Shown here: positions 42,091-51,866 of the stretch, in pieces
Numbering within the stretch: the first letter of the stretch is position 1
How the letters are laid out: each line of letters begins with the position of its first letter
Source of the DNA: Anaerolineae bacterium
GTDB taxonomy: Bacteria > Chloroflexota > Anaerolineae > Aggregatilineales > Phototrophicaceae
Assembly (NCBI GenBank): GCA_025454525.1
Contig: JALOOG010000002.1
Coordinates: 1 to 64,000, forward strand
Length of the DNA: 64,000 nt
Reading direction: 5' to 3'
Notes under the pieces: generated by a model
What the model saw: the letters and a program-made list of their open reading frames with translations, nothing else
Databases searched by the model: none
Told to the model about the DNA's origin: nothing
Position numbers and translations under genes: made by a program

Positions 42091-42891
42091 ATGGCTGTTT
42101 TAATTGAAACCTTACGTCGTCATTGGCGCGGTGCGCTCATGTGGAGCTTGGGCCTCACGTTTTATAGCGTGTATACTGTCATGTTTATTCCGGATCTGGC
42201 CGGCTTACAGGCCTTGTTAGAAGTGTTTGAGAGTTTTCCCACCGGACTGTTACAGGTCTTCGGGTTTACGGACATCAGCACTTTAGCGACCCCTGAAGGC
42301 TTTTTAGGGATCAACATGGTCTATACCCTTGTCTTGTTATCGGTTTACGCGGTTTTTGCGGGCTTATCGTTAACCGCTAATGAAGAAGACAGCGGAGTGA
42401 TGGATATGGTCTTAGCCCTGCCCTTGCATCGTTATCAGGTGATTGTGGAAAAGTTCATCGCCTACACGCTATTACTAGTGGTGATTGGTCTCGCTTGTGG
42501 TATCGGCACAATCATCGGGGATCAATTAAATCCTAACGTCACCTTTGACCCGATCAACCTGTTGATCGGCAACCTCAACGTCATACCAAGTGCCATGCTG
42601 ATCGTAGCATTCACAGGGTTCATCGGTACTTTGGTGCGGCGGCGTAACACGGCGGCGGCGATTGCGGGCTTGTTTATCGCGTTTAGCTTCTTGGCAGATA
42701 ACTTCGCACGCGGGGTCGATCATCCGGTTGCACAAACGGTACGCACCTTCTCGTTTTTCCGATATGCTGATCTGGGCAATGTCTTACTCACCGGGGTGGT
42801 GATCAGCTCCCTATTGGTCTTGTTGATCGCTACTGCGGTCTTGGTTGGTAGCGCGGTGTTCTTGTTCCAACGGCGTGACATCGCGGTATAA
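42091..42891 (+). CDS. ABC transporter permease
   Basis: A 266-residue permease with about six membrane helices and no substrate-binding domain, matching ABC-2 type exporters. A long loop near residues 25-85 follows the first helix. NEEDSGVMDMVLALPLHRYQVIVEKF is the usual cytoplasmic coupling region. It lies 18 bases after the ATPase. Substrate is unknown. Confidence 0.87.
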   Translation: MAVLIETLRRHWRGALMWSLGLTFYSVYTVMFIPDLAGLQALLEVFESFPTGLLQVFGFTDISTLATPEGFLGINMVYTLVLLSVYAVFAGLSLTANEEDSGVMDMVLALPLHRYQVIVEKFIAYTLLLVVIGLACGIGTIIGDQLNPNVTFDPINLLIGNLNVIPSAMLIVAFTGFIGTLVRRRNTAAAIAGLFIAFSFLADNFARGVDHPVAQTVRTFSFFRYADLGNVLLTGVVISSLLVLLIATAVLVGSAVFLFQRRDIAV

Positions 42892-42903
42892 ACAACCTTC
42901 TTA

Positions 42904-42933
42904 ATGGGTTAGTATCATCGGATGCTAACCCAT
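42904..42933 (+). terminator. Hairpin after ABC permease
   Basis: ATGGGTTAG pairs with CTAACCCAT; an inner ATC/GAT and one T-G wobble extend the stem to a 4-base loop. No T-run follows, so termination efficiency is uncertain. Confidence 0.5.
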
Positions 42934-43023
42934 GGATTCTCCTTCTAGACTTTGCAACTTGTATCACAAATGGTAGGATCACCGCGCTTATCATGTTACC
43001 CATTTACCTTTTCAGGAGGATCT

Positions 43024-43782
43024 ATGCTTAAAAAATCCTTCGTGTTCGGACTCCTCTCCGTGATCGGTCTGTTGCTGTTGACCGCTTGCGGCGGCAGTCC
43101 AGCACCGACCGCCACGACTATCCCCGAAGCGGATGAAACCGAATTAGCCGTTGTCCCCACCGTTAACCTCGATGTCACCCGTGAGGCGGGCGCAAATGAA
43201 CCCGATGCGACGGCGGATGCCCTAGCAACGGCCGAAGCGACCGCAGAGGCGACTCCCGAAGTTCCCACCGGCCCCACAATCTTAGACATCTTGGCGACTC
43301 AAGAGGATCTCACGGTGGTGTATGCCGCCATTCAAGCGGCAGGTTTAGCGGCGGTATTAGACGGCCCCGGCACGTTTACCCTGTTCGCACCTAGCAATGA
43401 GGCCTTTAGCGCCGCATTGACCACACTAGAATTAGATGTAGAGACGCTATTCCGCGATACGGATACGCTCACCAATATCCTACTCTACCACGTCACCCCG
43501 TTGACCTATCGTGCGGCCGATTTATCGACCACAGAGATCGCCACTGTACAAGGGGCCTCGATCCGTGTTACCGTGAATACAGACGGCAGCGTACTGTTAA
43601 ATGAAGTCGTCACCGTCTCCACCCTTCGGGACATCGAAGGCAGTAACGGCGTGATCCATGTGATCGAAGGCGTGTTACTCCCACCGGAACCCGAAGCGAC
43701 TCCGGAAGCGACGGCCGAAGCAACATCAGAATCAGCGGCGACTCCTGAACCCACGGCCGAAGCAACCGCGGACGGCGCATAA
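43024..43782 (+). CDS. Fasciclin (FAS1)-domain lipoprotein
   Basis: About 252 residues. AGGAGGATCT precedes the ATG. The signal LLSVIGLLLLTAC ends in a lipobox Cys (about 22). An acidic Ala/Thr linker (AEATAEATPEVPTGP) leads to one FAS1 domain (about 85-220) with GPGTFTLFAPSNEAF near the first conserved box and SNGVIHVIEGVLLP at the second. A second EATPEATAEAT-type tail closes the protein. FAS1 domains mediate adhesion. It has its own unit. Confidence 0.9.
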   Translation: MLKKSFVFGLLSVIGLLLLTACGGSPAPTATTIPEADETELAVVPTVNLDVTREAGANEPDATADALATAEATAEATPEVPTGPTILDILATQEDLTVVYAAIQAAGLAAVLDGPGTFTLFAPSNEAFSAALTTLELDVETLFRDTDTLTNILLYHVTPLTYRAADLSTTEIATVQGASIRVTVNTDGSVLLNEVVTVSTLRDIEGSNGVIHVIEGVLLPPEPEATPEATAEATSESAATPEPTAEATADGA

Positions 43783-43975
43783 CAACTTGGTTAGAAGTTG
43801 ATCGATGTTCCGTTTATTTTAGACAAAATTGTTGAGGATGATTGGGGTAAAACTTACGCATCAGATCACAATTTGAGGGATAATCGGCACTTTTTTAGGG
43901 GATTGTGACCATTTTCAATCTGTCAATTGTTCATTTTTCACAATTGTACACCCTACTTTTCATGATCCTATTGGT

Positions 43976-44003
43976 TTGCAAGTTTGCAGACTAATGGTAC
44001 TAT
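43976..44003 (+). promoter_or_regulatory. Candidate promoter of BMP lipoprotein gene
   Basis: TTGCAA (43976-43981), a 16-base spacer and TACTAT (43998-44003) lie about 50 bases before the ATG at 44057. An ACAATTGT palindrome lies at 43940-43947, upstream of it. Confidence 0.4.
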
Positions 44004-44056
44004 TTTACCGGATTCACTCCAAGTGATTACAACCTTTCCACTCTAGAGGAGGAAAT

Positions 44057-45724
44057 ATGCAAAGAAAATTTTTGGTATTTGTCTTATTGACGCTGATCGG
44101 CTCTGTGTTTCTAGCCGCTTGTGCGACCGGAGAAGAACCGACAGCTACGCCACGTCCCACCAACACCGCGACCACCGTTCCTACAGAAGAAGCCACGGCT
44201 GAAGCTTCTGTGGCAACGGAAGAAGCGACGATGGAAATGACCGTGGAAGCGGAAATGACCATGGAAGCGACGATGGAAGCCACCATGGAAATGACCGAAG
44301 AAGCCGCTGCCCGCACTGCTGAACCGGCCGTTGCTGCCACCGAAGAAGCCACCATGGAAATGACCGAAGAAGCCACTATGGAAGCGGTCATGACTGAAGA
44401 AGCCACCATGGAAGCGACGATGGAAGCCACTATGGAAATGACTATGGAAGCGACGATGGAAGCCACCATGGAAATGACCATGGAAGCGACGATGGAAGCC
44501 ACCATGGAAATGACCGAAGAAGCCACTATGGAAGCGGTCATGACTGAAGAAGCGACCATGGAAGCCACCCCTGATATGGCGATGACTCCAGAAGCCGCTA
44601 CGACCGAAGAAGCCACACCTGACATGGTGATGACTCCAGAGGCTGCTGCGACGGAAGAAACCGTCAACTTGGCCGGCACGATCGAATCGGTCTGCTTGAT
44701 CACCGACGTTGGTAGCATTGACGACGGCACCTTCAACCAACTCGCTTATAACGGGATGGTGCGTGCCGCGGAAGACTTCAACCTCGAAGACAAATACATC
44801 GAAACCCAAAACCAAGCGGATTACACCAACAACATCCAAACCTGCATCGATGAAGGCTACGACGCGATCATCACCGTCGGCTTCTTGATCACCGATGCGA
44901 CCTTAGAAGCCGCCCAAAATAACCCCAGCGTCTACTTCATCGGCGTGGATCAAGGGTATGCGGATGCACCGGACAACCTCGTCGGTATCCAATTCCGTGA
45001 AGATCAAGCGGGCTTCCTCGCCGGCGTGATGGCCGGGTTGCTCACCGAAAGCAATGTGGTCGGTGGTGTGTACGGGGTCGATATTCCCGCCGTGATCAAG
45101 TTCCGTAACGGCTTTGAACAAGGCGTGCGTTTCGTGAATCCCGAAGCGCGGATCTTGGGTGTGTACATCGGTAGCTTTGTCGCTTCAGCAGAAGGCGCGG
45201 ACGCAGCCGATAACTTCATCGGCGAAGGCGCGGACGTGATCTTCGGCGCGGGCGGTCAAACCGGATCCGGCGCGATCTTACGTGCGGCCGAACGCGGTGT
45301 GAAAGTGATCGGCGTGGATCAAGACGAATTTTTCACCACCTTCGGGCGTGGTGCGACCCCCGGCGCGGAAAACTTAGTGACCAGCGCGATCAAACGGGTG
45401 GACGAAGGTATCTATCAAATGTTGAACGCGCTAAGCGTGGGTGAATACGGTTGGCCGGTAGACGGCGACTACATCATGGACGCGGTGGTGGATGGTGTCG
45501 GGTTCGCTCCGGCCAATGCCGCCACGGTGCCGGAAGATGTCACCGCCCGCGTGCAAGAAGTGTTTGAAGCGCTCAAGACCGGTGAACTCACCACGGGTGT
45601 AGACCCGATCAGCGGTGAACTGCTTGAACCGATGGAAGCTCCAGAAGAAGCGGCTACGGAAGAAATGGAAATGACTCCAGAAGCCACCATGGAAGCAACC
45701 CCAGAAGCCACTGCACGTCCCTAA
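44057..45724 (+). CDS. BMP-family substrate-binding lipoprotein with Met/Glu repeat linker
   Basis: A 555-residue lipoprotein. The signal VFVLLTLIGSVFLAAC ends at lipobox Cys22. Residues about 24-205 are a low-complexity linker of EATMEATMEMT-type repeats. The folded domain starts near residue 208 (ESVCLITDVGSIDDGTFNQLAYNGM) and matches the BMP/Med family of ABC transporter binding proteins, which often bind nucleosides: VGFLITDATLEAAQNNP, FREDQAGFLAGVMAGL, GADVIFGAGGQTGSGAI. A short acidic tail with the same repeat style ends it. GAGGAGGAAAT precedes the ATG. No transporter genes adjoin it. Confidence 0.9.
   Translation: MQRKFLVFVLLTLIGSVFLAACATGEEPTATPRPTNTATTVPTEEATAEASVATEEATMEMTVEAEMTMEATMEATMEMTEEAAARTAEPAVAATEEATMEMTEEATMEAVMTEEATMEATMEATMEMTMEATMEATMEMTMEATMEATMEMTEEATMEAVMTEEATMEATPDMAMTPEAATTEEATPDMVMTPEAAATEETVNLAGTIESVCLITDVGSIDDGTFNQLAYNGMVRAAEDFNLEDKYIETQNQADYTNNIQTCIDEGYDAIITVGFLITDATLEAAQNNPSVYFIGVDQGYADAPDNLVGIQFREDQAGFLAGVMAGLLTESNVVGGVYGVDIPAVIKFRNGFEQGVRFVNPEARILGVYIGSFVASAEGADAADNFIGEGADVIFGAGGQTGSGAILRAAERGVKVIGVDQDEFFTTFGRGATPGAENLVTSAIKRVDEGIYQMLNALSVGEYGWPVDGDYIMDAVVDGVGFAPANAATVPEDVTARVQEVFEALKTGELTTGVDPISGELLEPMEAPEEAATEEMEMTPEATMEATPEATARP
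44216..44656 (+). repeat. In-frame tandem repeats in BMP linker
   Basis: The 12-residue unit MEATMEATMEMT occurs four times (residues 69-80, 118-129, 130-141, 142-153); the last three are contiguous 36-bp units at 44408-44515. An 18-residue block, TEEATMEAVMTEEATMEA, occurs twice (103-120 and 153-170). The bases are nearly identical between units, which indicates recent duplication or slippage. Confidence 0.9.
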
Positions 45725-45732
45725 GCTTTAAC

Positions 45733-45766
45733 AAAAACGGGTTCTCGCTTTGAGAACCCGTTTTTT
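45733..45766. terminator. Bidirectional terminator, BMP and DsbA-like genes
   Basis: AAAAACGGGTTCTC pairs with GAGAACCCGTTTTT (14-bp stem, 5-base loop). T-runs exist on both strands, fitting the convergent genes on either side. Confidence 0.88.
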
Positions 45767-45775
45767 AACCTTGAT

Positions 45776-46606
45776 TTAGCTAGGACGTGGCGGCGGTGTC
45801 ACCCCCGCTTTGGTCAATTCAGCATCGATCAACAGGATAAACACGTTGATCGGTTGCGCCCCACTGATAAACCGTCCGTTGATGAAAAACGCCGGAGTCG
45901 CCGAAACCCCTAACGAGTCCCCGTCTAATAGATCCAATTGAATTTCTTCAATTTTAGCCGGATCGCCCATGCAACTGGTAAACGTAGTCACATCCATGCC
46001 TAATTCATCCGCAAAGCCGTTATACGCCTCTTGTGAGCGGGCGCGGGGGTTGGCAAAGATCAAGTTATGAAATTCCCAAAACTTGCCTTGATCATCGGCG
46101 CATTCCGCGGCGATCGCCGTTTGCACCGATAACTCACGCCCGATGATCGGCATATCCCGATACACAATTCGCACACTATCTCCATACCGATCGATGATCT
46201 GTTTGAGGGTGTTATTGGCATAACTCGCACAAAAACTACAGTTAAAATCGCTAAATTCGACGATCGTCACAGGCGCATCCACCGGCCCCAACGCGGGATC
46301 ATCATCCACCAGATCTTGTAAACTTAAGCGGGCGGTGGCCCCCTCTGATCCGCTTAGATCCGCGCTTTGTAACGCTTGCGCGACGGCCAATTGAATCTGA
46401 CTGATACTGACCGCGCTGCCCCGCCCGATCAAATTGCCCAACAACACCCCAATCGCTAGAAACACGATCGCGACCGCGGTATAATTGATCGTGAGTTGTG
46501 TCGAGCTAATCACCGTCGTTTGTGGGGCTACGGGGGCAGCGTCCTTAGGCGCTTCGGGTTGACCGATCGCCTCGGTGTCCGCTACCACTTCATTTTGTTC
46601 AGTCAC
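45776..46606 (-). CDS. DsbA-family thioredoxin-fold oxidoreductase, membrane-anchored
   Basis: A 276-residue protein with an acidic cytosolic tail, one membrane helix (about 43-63, AVAIVFLAIGVLLGNLIG) and an external DsbA-like domain. The active site is DFNCSFCASY (C-x-x-C, near residue 124), and the cis-proline loop is VSATPAFFINGR. An extra Cys pair (AECADD, TSCMGD) may form a second disulphide. It likely makes or isomerises disulphides in exported proteins. Confidence 0.88.
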   Translation of the reverse strand: MTEQNEVVADTEAIGQPEAPKDAAPVAPQTTVISSTQLTINYTAVAIVFLAIGVLLGNLIGRGSAVSISQIQLAVAQALQSADLSGSEGATARLSLQDLVDDDPALGPVDAPVTIVEFSDFNCSFCASYANNTLKQIIDRYGDSVRIVYRDMPIIGRELSVQTAIAAECADDQGKFWEFHNLIFANPRARSQEAYNGFADELGMDVTTFTSCMGDPAKIEEIQLDLLDGDSLGVSATPAFFINGRFISGAQPINVFILLIDAELTKAGVTPPPRPS

Positions 46607-46744
46607 ACCCCTCTCCTTTCAGTTCATTTTACGAGAAGATTTATCCTGTAGTTATTTCAGACTCACCATCAACTTATGCTAGTCCGTAGAATACCCGAAG
46701 CTGAGATCTGTATCAATCTTACGTTTGTCCAGAGTTGTTGACGA

Positions 46745-47983
46745 ATGCGAAACACCATGATTCAAAATGTCGATCCGATGCTCTCTGTGTGGCGACTCGT
46801 AGAGCGCGTCGAAAAACGCAGCACTATCCTTAATCATCGCCGTACCATGAACCTGATCAGTTACGAGATCGAAGATGTCACCTTGATCGATCACACCCCT
46901 ACGCGCATCTTTTCCGGTTTCCAAGTTTTAAGCAAGTTTTTACCCCAACAAAAACGCTATCGCGAAATGGCCAAACACGCCGAGTCGATCTATGTGTTTG
47001 GCGTGCCAGACATCGACCCGCCCCCGATCCCGAATATCACCTATGTCGCATTGGATCGTCACGATAAACTCGCCAAAGAGTGGTTTTTAGTGTCGTATGG
47101 CCCCGGTTATGCCAGTGCCTTGGCCACTGAAGAATTAACCGATCTTTCCACTCCTGATGATCAACGCATCTTTAAAGGGTTATGGACGTTTGACCTCTCA
47201 TTAGTGGCGATCCTAGACGAATGGTTAGCCAATACCGTCAATGCCCAGATCATGAACCCGTTAGACGAAAACACCCACAATAATCCCTTACAAGTCCGCA
47301 CCCTAAATAACACGATCAACCGGATGTTAGGGCGCATTCATCGCGAACAATCCCCACTGATCCGCGATGAACTCAAAACGTTGATCAAGACCGGCCTCTA
47401 TCCATCGATCTTAAATTACACCGGTCAACCGCAACCGCCCCAAGATAGCCGTGAGCAGGAAGTTGTGATCCTCTTTACCGATCTTCGCAACTTCACCCAA
47501 ATTTCCGAAACGATGGACTCGCGTCAATTGGTGGAACGGATCATCAACCCCTATTTGAGCATCGTCTCCCAGACGATCTATCAATATGGCGGCATGGTCG
47601 ATAAATTTTTAGGCGATGGCGTGTTAGCCGTATTCGGGTTAGAGGGATCGCCGTCGGATGCAGTCAGGCAAGCGTTGGCCGCTTCACATGAGATCTTAAA
47701 ACAATGCCTAGCGCGAGATATGCCGCCGATCGGGATCGGGATCGCGTCGGGCGTGGTCAGCATCGGGCGGATCGGATCGGAGGTGCGTCATGAGCAGACG
47801 GTGATCGGTGATGCGGTCAACACCGCGCAACGCCTGAGCCAATTGGGGCATAATGACGCATGGCTATCCCACACGATCTATCGTTATGTACCCCATGATA
47901 AGCAACATCTGGTCGAATCACGCGGCAAAATTGAGCTAAAAGGCAAGTCTGAACCGCATCATGTCTATCGTTTAAGAGGATAG
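46745..47983 (+). CDS. DICT-domain class III adenylate/guanylate cyclase
   Basis: A 412-residue cytosolic protein. The N-terminal part (about 33-165) fits a DICT sensory domain (RRTMNLISYEIED, FSGFQVLSKFLPQQKRYREMAKHAESIYVFG). The C-terminal cyclase domain (about 235-405) has both metal Asp residues (FTDLRNFT and FLGDGVLAVFG), the Lys before the second (GGMVDKFLGDG) and the N-x-x-x-R transition-state pair in GDAVNTAQRL. The residues suggest adenylate rather than guanylate cyclase, but the assignment needs an assay. No strong ribosome site is visible; M5 at 46757 is an alternative start. Confidence 0.86.
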   Translation: MRNTMIQNVDPMLSVWRLVERVEKRSTILNHRRTMNLISYEIEDVTLIDHTPTRIFSGFQVLSKFLPQQKRYREMAKHAESIYVFGVPDIDPPPIPNITYVALDRHDKLAKEWFLVSYGPGYASALATEELTDLSTPDDQRIFKGLWTFDLSLVAILDEWLANTVNAQIMNPLDENTHNNPLQVRTLNNTINRMLGRIHREQSPLIRDELKTLIKTGLYPSILNYTGQPQPPQDSREQEVVILFTDLRNFTQISETMDSRQLVERIINPYLSIVSQTIYQYGGMVDKFLGDGVLAVFGLEGSPSDAVRQALAASHEILKQCLARDMPPIGIGIASGVVSIGRIGSEVRHEQTVIGDAVNTAQRLSQLGHNDAWLSHTIYRYVPHDKQHLVESRGKIELKGKSEPHHVYRLRG

Positions 47984-47984
47984 T

Positions 47985-48006
47985 CCCTTGCCCTAGTTGG
48001 CAAGGG
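47985..48006. terminator. Hairpin after cyclase gene
   Basis: CCCTTGCC pairs with GGCAAGGG (8 bp, 6-base loop), just after the cyclase stop codon and before the convergent small gene. There is no T-run; an AGGGG/CCCCT arm pair follows. Confidence 0.5.
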
Positions 48007-48034
48007 GCTTGATCCCCTCCCTAACGCTTGATCG

Positions 48035-48271
48035 TTAAGTGACTTTTTGGCTTTTCTTTTTGCTCTTTCGATCATCTTCGGTGACCGGTTTCACGGTTGC
48101 ATGTAAAAATTGAAAATCATCACGCGGCGGGATGATCTCATGCACTTCAACAATTTCAAAGGTCATCGGCCCAATCTTGACGTGTGCGCCCGGTTGCGGA
48201 TAAACCTCCTCATTTTTGATCCCGCCCGGATATTCACCACCCTGCACCACATAACTCACTTTGTAGATCAT
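48035..48271 (-). CDS. Small basic-tailed protein of unknown function
   Basis: A 78-residue protein with a beta-rich pattern (IYKVSYVVQGGEYPGGIKNEE, HVKIGPMTFEIVEVHEII) and a Lys-rich C-terminus (DRKSKKKSQK). No family is recognised. It is 12 bases after the cyclic nucleotide-binding gene on the same strand and probably shares its transcript. Confidence 0.6.
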   Translation of the reverse strand: MIYKVSYVVQGGEYPGGIKNEEVYPQPGAHVKIGPMTFEIVEVHEIIPPRDDFQFLHATVKPVTEDDRKSKKKSQKVT

Positions 48272-48283
48272 CGCTCACCACCT

Positions 48284-48739
48284 TTAGCTCTCAGACGGAT
48301 CAAAATCACGATGACGGAGCTTAAACGAGAGATCTTGCGCTAAATTCCGCATCATCACATAGCCGATCGCGTTATCGCTCTGGCACAGTTGGGTAAAATC
48401 GTGGTGTGGGATGCTATAAACCACCGTGTCATCATCCACCGCTACCACCGTAGCAGAACGCCTTCCGGCATCCACCAACGCCATCTCCCCCACCACTTGC
48501 CCCGCGCCTAAATAGACCGCCGCGTAACTTGTCCCGTCTTGATCACGCACGCGCACTTCCACTTGGCCATCGCGCACGATGTACATCTTATCGCCGACCT
48601 CATTCTGTTCAAATAACGCCGCGCCCGTGTGAAAGTGTTCTTCATAACAGATCTCAGCTAGGCTGTGTAATTGCTGTTCGGTTAATCCACGAAACAGCTC
48701 TACCCGTCTCATTACTTTGACCTTGATTGCGTCCATCAC
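48284..48739 (-). CDS. Cyclic nucleotide-binding domain protein
   Basis: A 151-residue stand-alone CNB domain, with no DNA-binding or channel part. The phosphate-binding cassette VVGEMALVDAGRRSATV carries the Glu and Arg that bind cyclic nucleotide in this family (GE-x-AL ... R-[SA]-A-[TV]). FEQNEVGDKMYIVRDGQVEV is the usual first half. It lies 300 bases from the convergent cyclase gene, so cAMP is the plausible ligand. The partner for output is not visible. Confidence 0.85.
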   Translation of the reverse strand: MMDAIKVKVMRRVELFRGLTEQQLHSLAEICYEEHFHTGAALFEQNEVGDKMYIVRDGQVEVRVRDQDGTSYAAVYLGAGQVVGEMALVDAGRRSATVVAVDDDTVVYSIPHHDFTQLCQSDNAIGYVMMRNLAQDLSFKLRHRDFDPSES

Positions 48740-48936
48740 GTTTTCCTTAGTCCATATCGATTTAAGCTAGATCGACTTCGTTGGGCCAGCTTTTAAATCT
48801 ATTATAATCTTTTTGCCAATTCTCATGACATCTTCACGCATTCAAGGGAGATCTAACACAGTTTTTACCCGATGCTGTTATTATGCTCTCTAAGAAGCAT
48901 CTGGCATCATTCCTAAGCCGAAGGTAGGTCTGTGTT

Positions 48937-49323
48937 ATGACATGGCGCATGAATCGCAGTTTTACCCCGCCCACCGACATTATTGAACTTCCGGATCGAC
49001 TCCGGGTGATGGTGGAAATTGCCGGGGTGCAACCCGATGATCTCAACTTGACCTTGTTAAATCGTGTATTGGTGATCAGTGGGACTCGTCGTCGTCCGCC
49101 GATCGAAGGACACAAGGCTTATCATCAATTGGAGATCGGATTCGGTGAATTTCGGATCGAGATCCCCTTGCCGTGGTCAATTGAGCAGGAAGAAGTATTC
49201 GCTACCTATCATGATGGTTTTCTTCAAGTCGATTTACCTCGACGCGCTGAAACCCATATTTATCTTATTGAAACCGTGACAAACGCCGATTCTACAGAAG
49301 GACAATCTGATGGTCACCAGTGA
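48937..49323 (+). CDS. Hsp20/alpha-crystallin small heat shock protein
   Basis: A 128-residue small heat-shock chaperone. The alpha-crystallin domain (about 12-110) shows [41 protein letters not shown] and ends in [14 protein letters not shown] (the GxLxxxxP strand). It binds unfolding proteins in oligomers. GAAGGTAGG precedes the ATG. The last 14 bases overlap lon, so translation of the two is coupled. Confidence 0.92.
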   Translation: MTWRMNRSFTPPTDIIELPDRLRVMVEIAGVQPDDLNLTLLNRVLVISGTRRRPPIEGHKAYHQLEIGFGEFRIEIPLPWSIEQEEVFATYHDGFLQVDLPRRAETHIYLIETVTNADSTEGQSDGHQ

Positions 49324-51826
49324 TAACAAACTTGAACTAACCGAAGCGCAGCGCGTGGATGTCACGATCAAAGATGATGAAGAACTTGAAAGCCCATCAG
49401 AGGAAACCGAGTATATCCCTGATGAGTTGCCGATCTTGCCCTTGCGCGGGATCGTGGTGTTCCCCGGCATGACCATTCCGCTCACGGTGGCGCAACCCCG
49501 TAGCGTGAAATTGGTGGATGATGTGGTCGCGGGCAATCGTTACGTAGGCTTATTTGCCTCCCGCGATGAGGAGATCGAAACGCCGCTCCCCAATGAAGTC
49601 CATACGATCGGCACATTAGCGACGATTCATCGTTTATTCCGCGCACCAGATGGCACGATCCGCCTATTGGTGCAAGGGTTAACGCGGATCGAGATCGATC
49701 AATATCTCGCCACTGAACCCTATCTTAAGGCGCGGGCGCGGCAATCCCCAGAACAGCTTGAAGAGTCGTTAGAGATCGAAGCGTTGGTGCGTAATATCAT
49801 CGATCAATTCACGCGCTTGGCGGAACTTGTCCCGAACATCCCTAGCGAGTTGATCTCTGCCACGCTCAACCTTGAAGACCCGTTGAATCTGGTATACGCG
49901 ATCGCCACTTACATGCGGATCGATCAACAACAGGCCCAACACATCCTTCAGATCGACTCGTTGAGCGAAAAATTGCATACCCTGATGGGACTGCTCTCTA
50001 AAGAGTTAGAAGTGTTGGAATTGGGTCGGAAGATCCAACAAGACGCGCAAACCGAGATGGAAAAGACTCAGCGTGAGTATTTCTTGCGCGAACAGCTCAA
50101 AGCGATCCAACGTGAATTAGGCGAACTTGACGAACAGGCCGCCGAAGTGGAAGAATTTCGCCGTAAGATCGATCAATCCGGCCTCAGTCCAGAAGCGGAA
50201 AAAGAGGCCCGCCGTGAACTCGATCGCCTCTCCAAGTTGCCCACGGCCGCGGCGGAATACGGGGTGATCCGTACTTATCTGGATTGGTTGACCGCGATCC
50301 CATGGGCGAATCGTACCCATGACAACCTTGATATTTCCCGCGCCCGTCAAGTGTTAGATGAAGATCACTATGGGCTAGAAGATGTCAAAGAACGCATCTT
50401 AGAGTATTTGGCCGTTCGCAAATTGCGCTTAGAACGCGCCGAACAACTCAACGCGCAAGTATCCACCGATTACGTGCGCCGTGAACGACAAGGCGCGATC
50501 TTGTGTTTTGTCGGGCCACCCGGAGTCGGCAAGACCTCGTTAGGCGCATCGATCGCCCGTGCGATGGAGCGTAAATTCATCCGCATGAGCCTAGGCGGGG
50601 TGCGCGATGAAGCTGAAATTCGCGGTTTCCGCCGCACCTACATCGGCGCGATGCCCGGCCGGATCATCCAGACGATCCGCCGCACCGAGACCCGTAATCC
50701 GGTGATCATGATGGATGAGATCGATAAATTGGGCCGCGATTTTCGCGGTGATCCCGCCGCCGCCCTGTTAGAGGTACTTGATCCCGAACAAAACACCGAA
50801 TTTCGCGATCATTACCTTGATGTGGCCTTTGATCTCAGCGAAGTCCTGTTTATCACCACCGCGAACGAATTAGACACGATCCCCGGCCCGTTGTTGGATC
50901 GCATGGAGATCATCCGGATCAGTGGTTACACCGAACAGGAAAAAGTGGCGATCGCCAAACAGTATCTCGTGCCGCGTCAATTGCGTGAAAACGGCTTGAT
51001 GAGTGATGAGATCGAATTTACCCGTGATGCGCTACAAGAGATCGTGCGTGATTACACCCGTGAGGCCGGAGTCCGTACTTTAGAACGCGAGATCGGCCGC
51101 GCCGCCCGTAAGATCGTCACTCGGATCGCCGAAGGCAAAACTGACAAAGTGACCATTGACGCAAAAACCGCCCGCGAATTGTTGGGCAACCCACGTTACG
51201 GCTATCGTGAGGAGATCGAAGATCGCACCGATCAACCCGGCGTAGCGACCGGACTCGCTTGGACTCCGGTGGGTGGGGATGTGTTGTTTGTAGAAGCGAC
51301 CAAGATGCCGGGTGGCAAAGGCTTTCAATACACCGGCAAATTAGGCGAGGTGATGCAAGAAAGCGCCCGGATCGCCTTGAGTTACATCCGCTCACGTTCC
51401 GAAGCATTGGGAGTCGATCCGGAATTTTACAACAACAGCGATATTCATCTGCATGTGCCGTCCGGGGCAGTGCCGAAAGACGGGCCATCGGCGGGGGTGA
51501 CGATCGCTACGGCGTTAGCATCACTCCTGACCGGCCGAGCGGTGCGAAGCAATATCGCCATGACTGGAGAGATCACCTTACGCGGTCAAGTCTTGCCCGT
51601 CGGTGGGATCAAGGACAAGATCTTAGCAGCCCACCGGATCGGGGTAGACACGGTGATCTTGCCGAAGAAAAATCAGCATGATCTGGACGATGTGCCGGAA
51701 GAAGTCCGTAGCGTGATGAAGTTCATCTTGGTGGATTCGGTCGATCAAGTGTTGGATCACGCTTTAGTCACCCTGAAGAAAAAATCCGGCAAAAAAGGTA
51801 AAGCAGCGGCTAACATCGCACAATAA
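49310..51826 (+). CDS. lon: ATP-dependent protease Lon
   Basis: An 838-residue LonA protease. The N-terminal substrate domain (about 40-240, [15 protein letters not shown]) leads to a coiled coil, the AAA+ module ([11 protein letters not shown] Walker A near 400; MMDEIDKLG Walker B), and a C-terminal protease domain with the Ser in KDGPSAG and the catalytic Lys in GGIKDK. It degrades damaged and short-lived regulatory proteins. AAGGACAATCTG precedes the ATG. Extra charged residues at 1-35 precede the usual start. A terminator follows. Confidence 0.96.
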   Translation: MVTSDNKLELTEAQRVDVTIKDDEELESPSEETEYIPDELPILPLRGIVVFPGMTIPLTVAQPRSVKLVDDVVAGNRYVGLFASRDEEIETPLPNEVHTIGTLATIHRLFRAPDGTIRLLVQGLTRIEIDQYLATEPYLKARARQSPEQLEESLEIEALVRNIIDQFTRLAELVPNIPSELISATLNLEDPLNLVYAIATYMRIDQQQAQHILQIDSLSEKLHTLMGLLSKELEVLELGRKIQQDAQTEMEKTQREYFLREQLKAIQRELGELDEQAAEVEEFRRKIDQSGLSPEAEKEARRELDRLSKLPTAAAEYGVIRTYLDWLTAIPWANRTHDNLDISRARQVLDEDHYGLEDVKERILEYLAVRKLRLERAEQLNAQVSTDYVRRERQGAILCFVGPPGVGKTSLGASIARAMERKFIRMSLGGVRDEAEIRGFRRTYIGAMPGRIIQTIRRTETRNPVIMMDEIDKLGRDFRGDPAAALLEVLDPEQNTEFRDHYLDVAFDLSEVLFITTANELDTIPGPLLDRMEIIRISGYTEQEKVAIAKQYLVPRQLRENGLMSDEIEFTRDALQEIVRDYTREAGVRTLEREIGRAARKIVTRIAEGKTDKVTIDAKTARELLGNPRYGYREEIEDRTDQPGVATGLAWTPVGGDVLFVEATKMPGGKGFQYTGKLGEVMQESARIALSYIRSRSEALGVDPEFYNNSDIHLHVPSGAVPKDGPSAGVTIATALASLLTGRAVRSNIAMTGEITLRGQVLPVGGIKDKILAAHRIGVDTVILPKKNQHDLDDVPEEVRSVMKFILVDSVDQVLDHALVTLKKKSGKKGKAAANIAQ

Positions 51827-51834
51827 GGCTGTGT

Positions 51835-51866
51835 AAAGAGGCGTAACGGGTTGGTTATGCCTCTTT
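51835..51866. terminator. Terminator between lon and SDR
   Basis: AAAGAGGCGTAAC pairs with GTTATGCCTCTTT with one wobble pair and a 6-base loop. It serves both convergent genes and overlaps the last codons of the SDR gene. Confidence 0.75.

Noticed and set aside
44014-44839. Two long open frames of about 240 codons on the - strand
   Set aside because: They are antisense to the Met/Glu repeats of the BMP gene and arise from the repeated codons. They lack ribosome sites and any recognisable domain.
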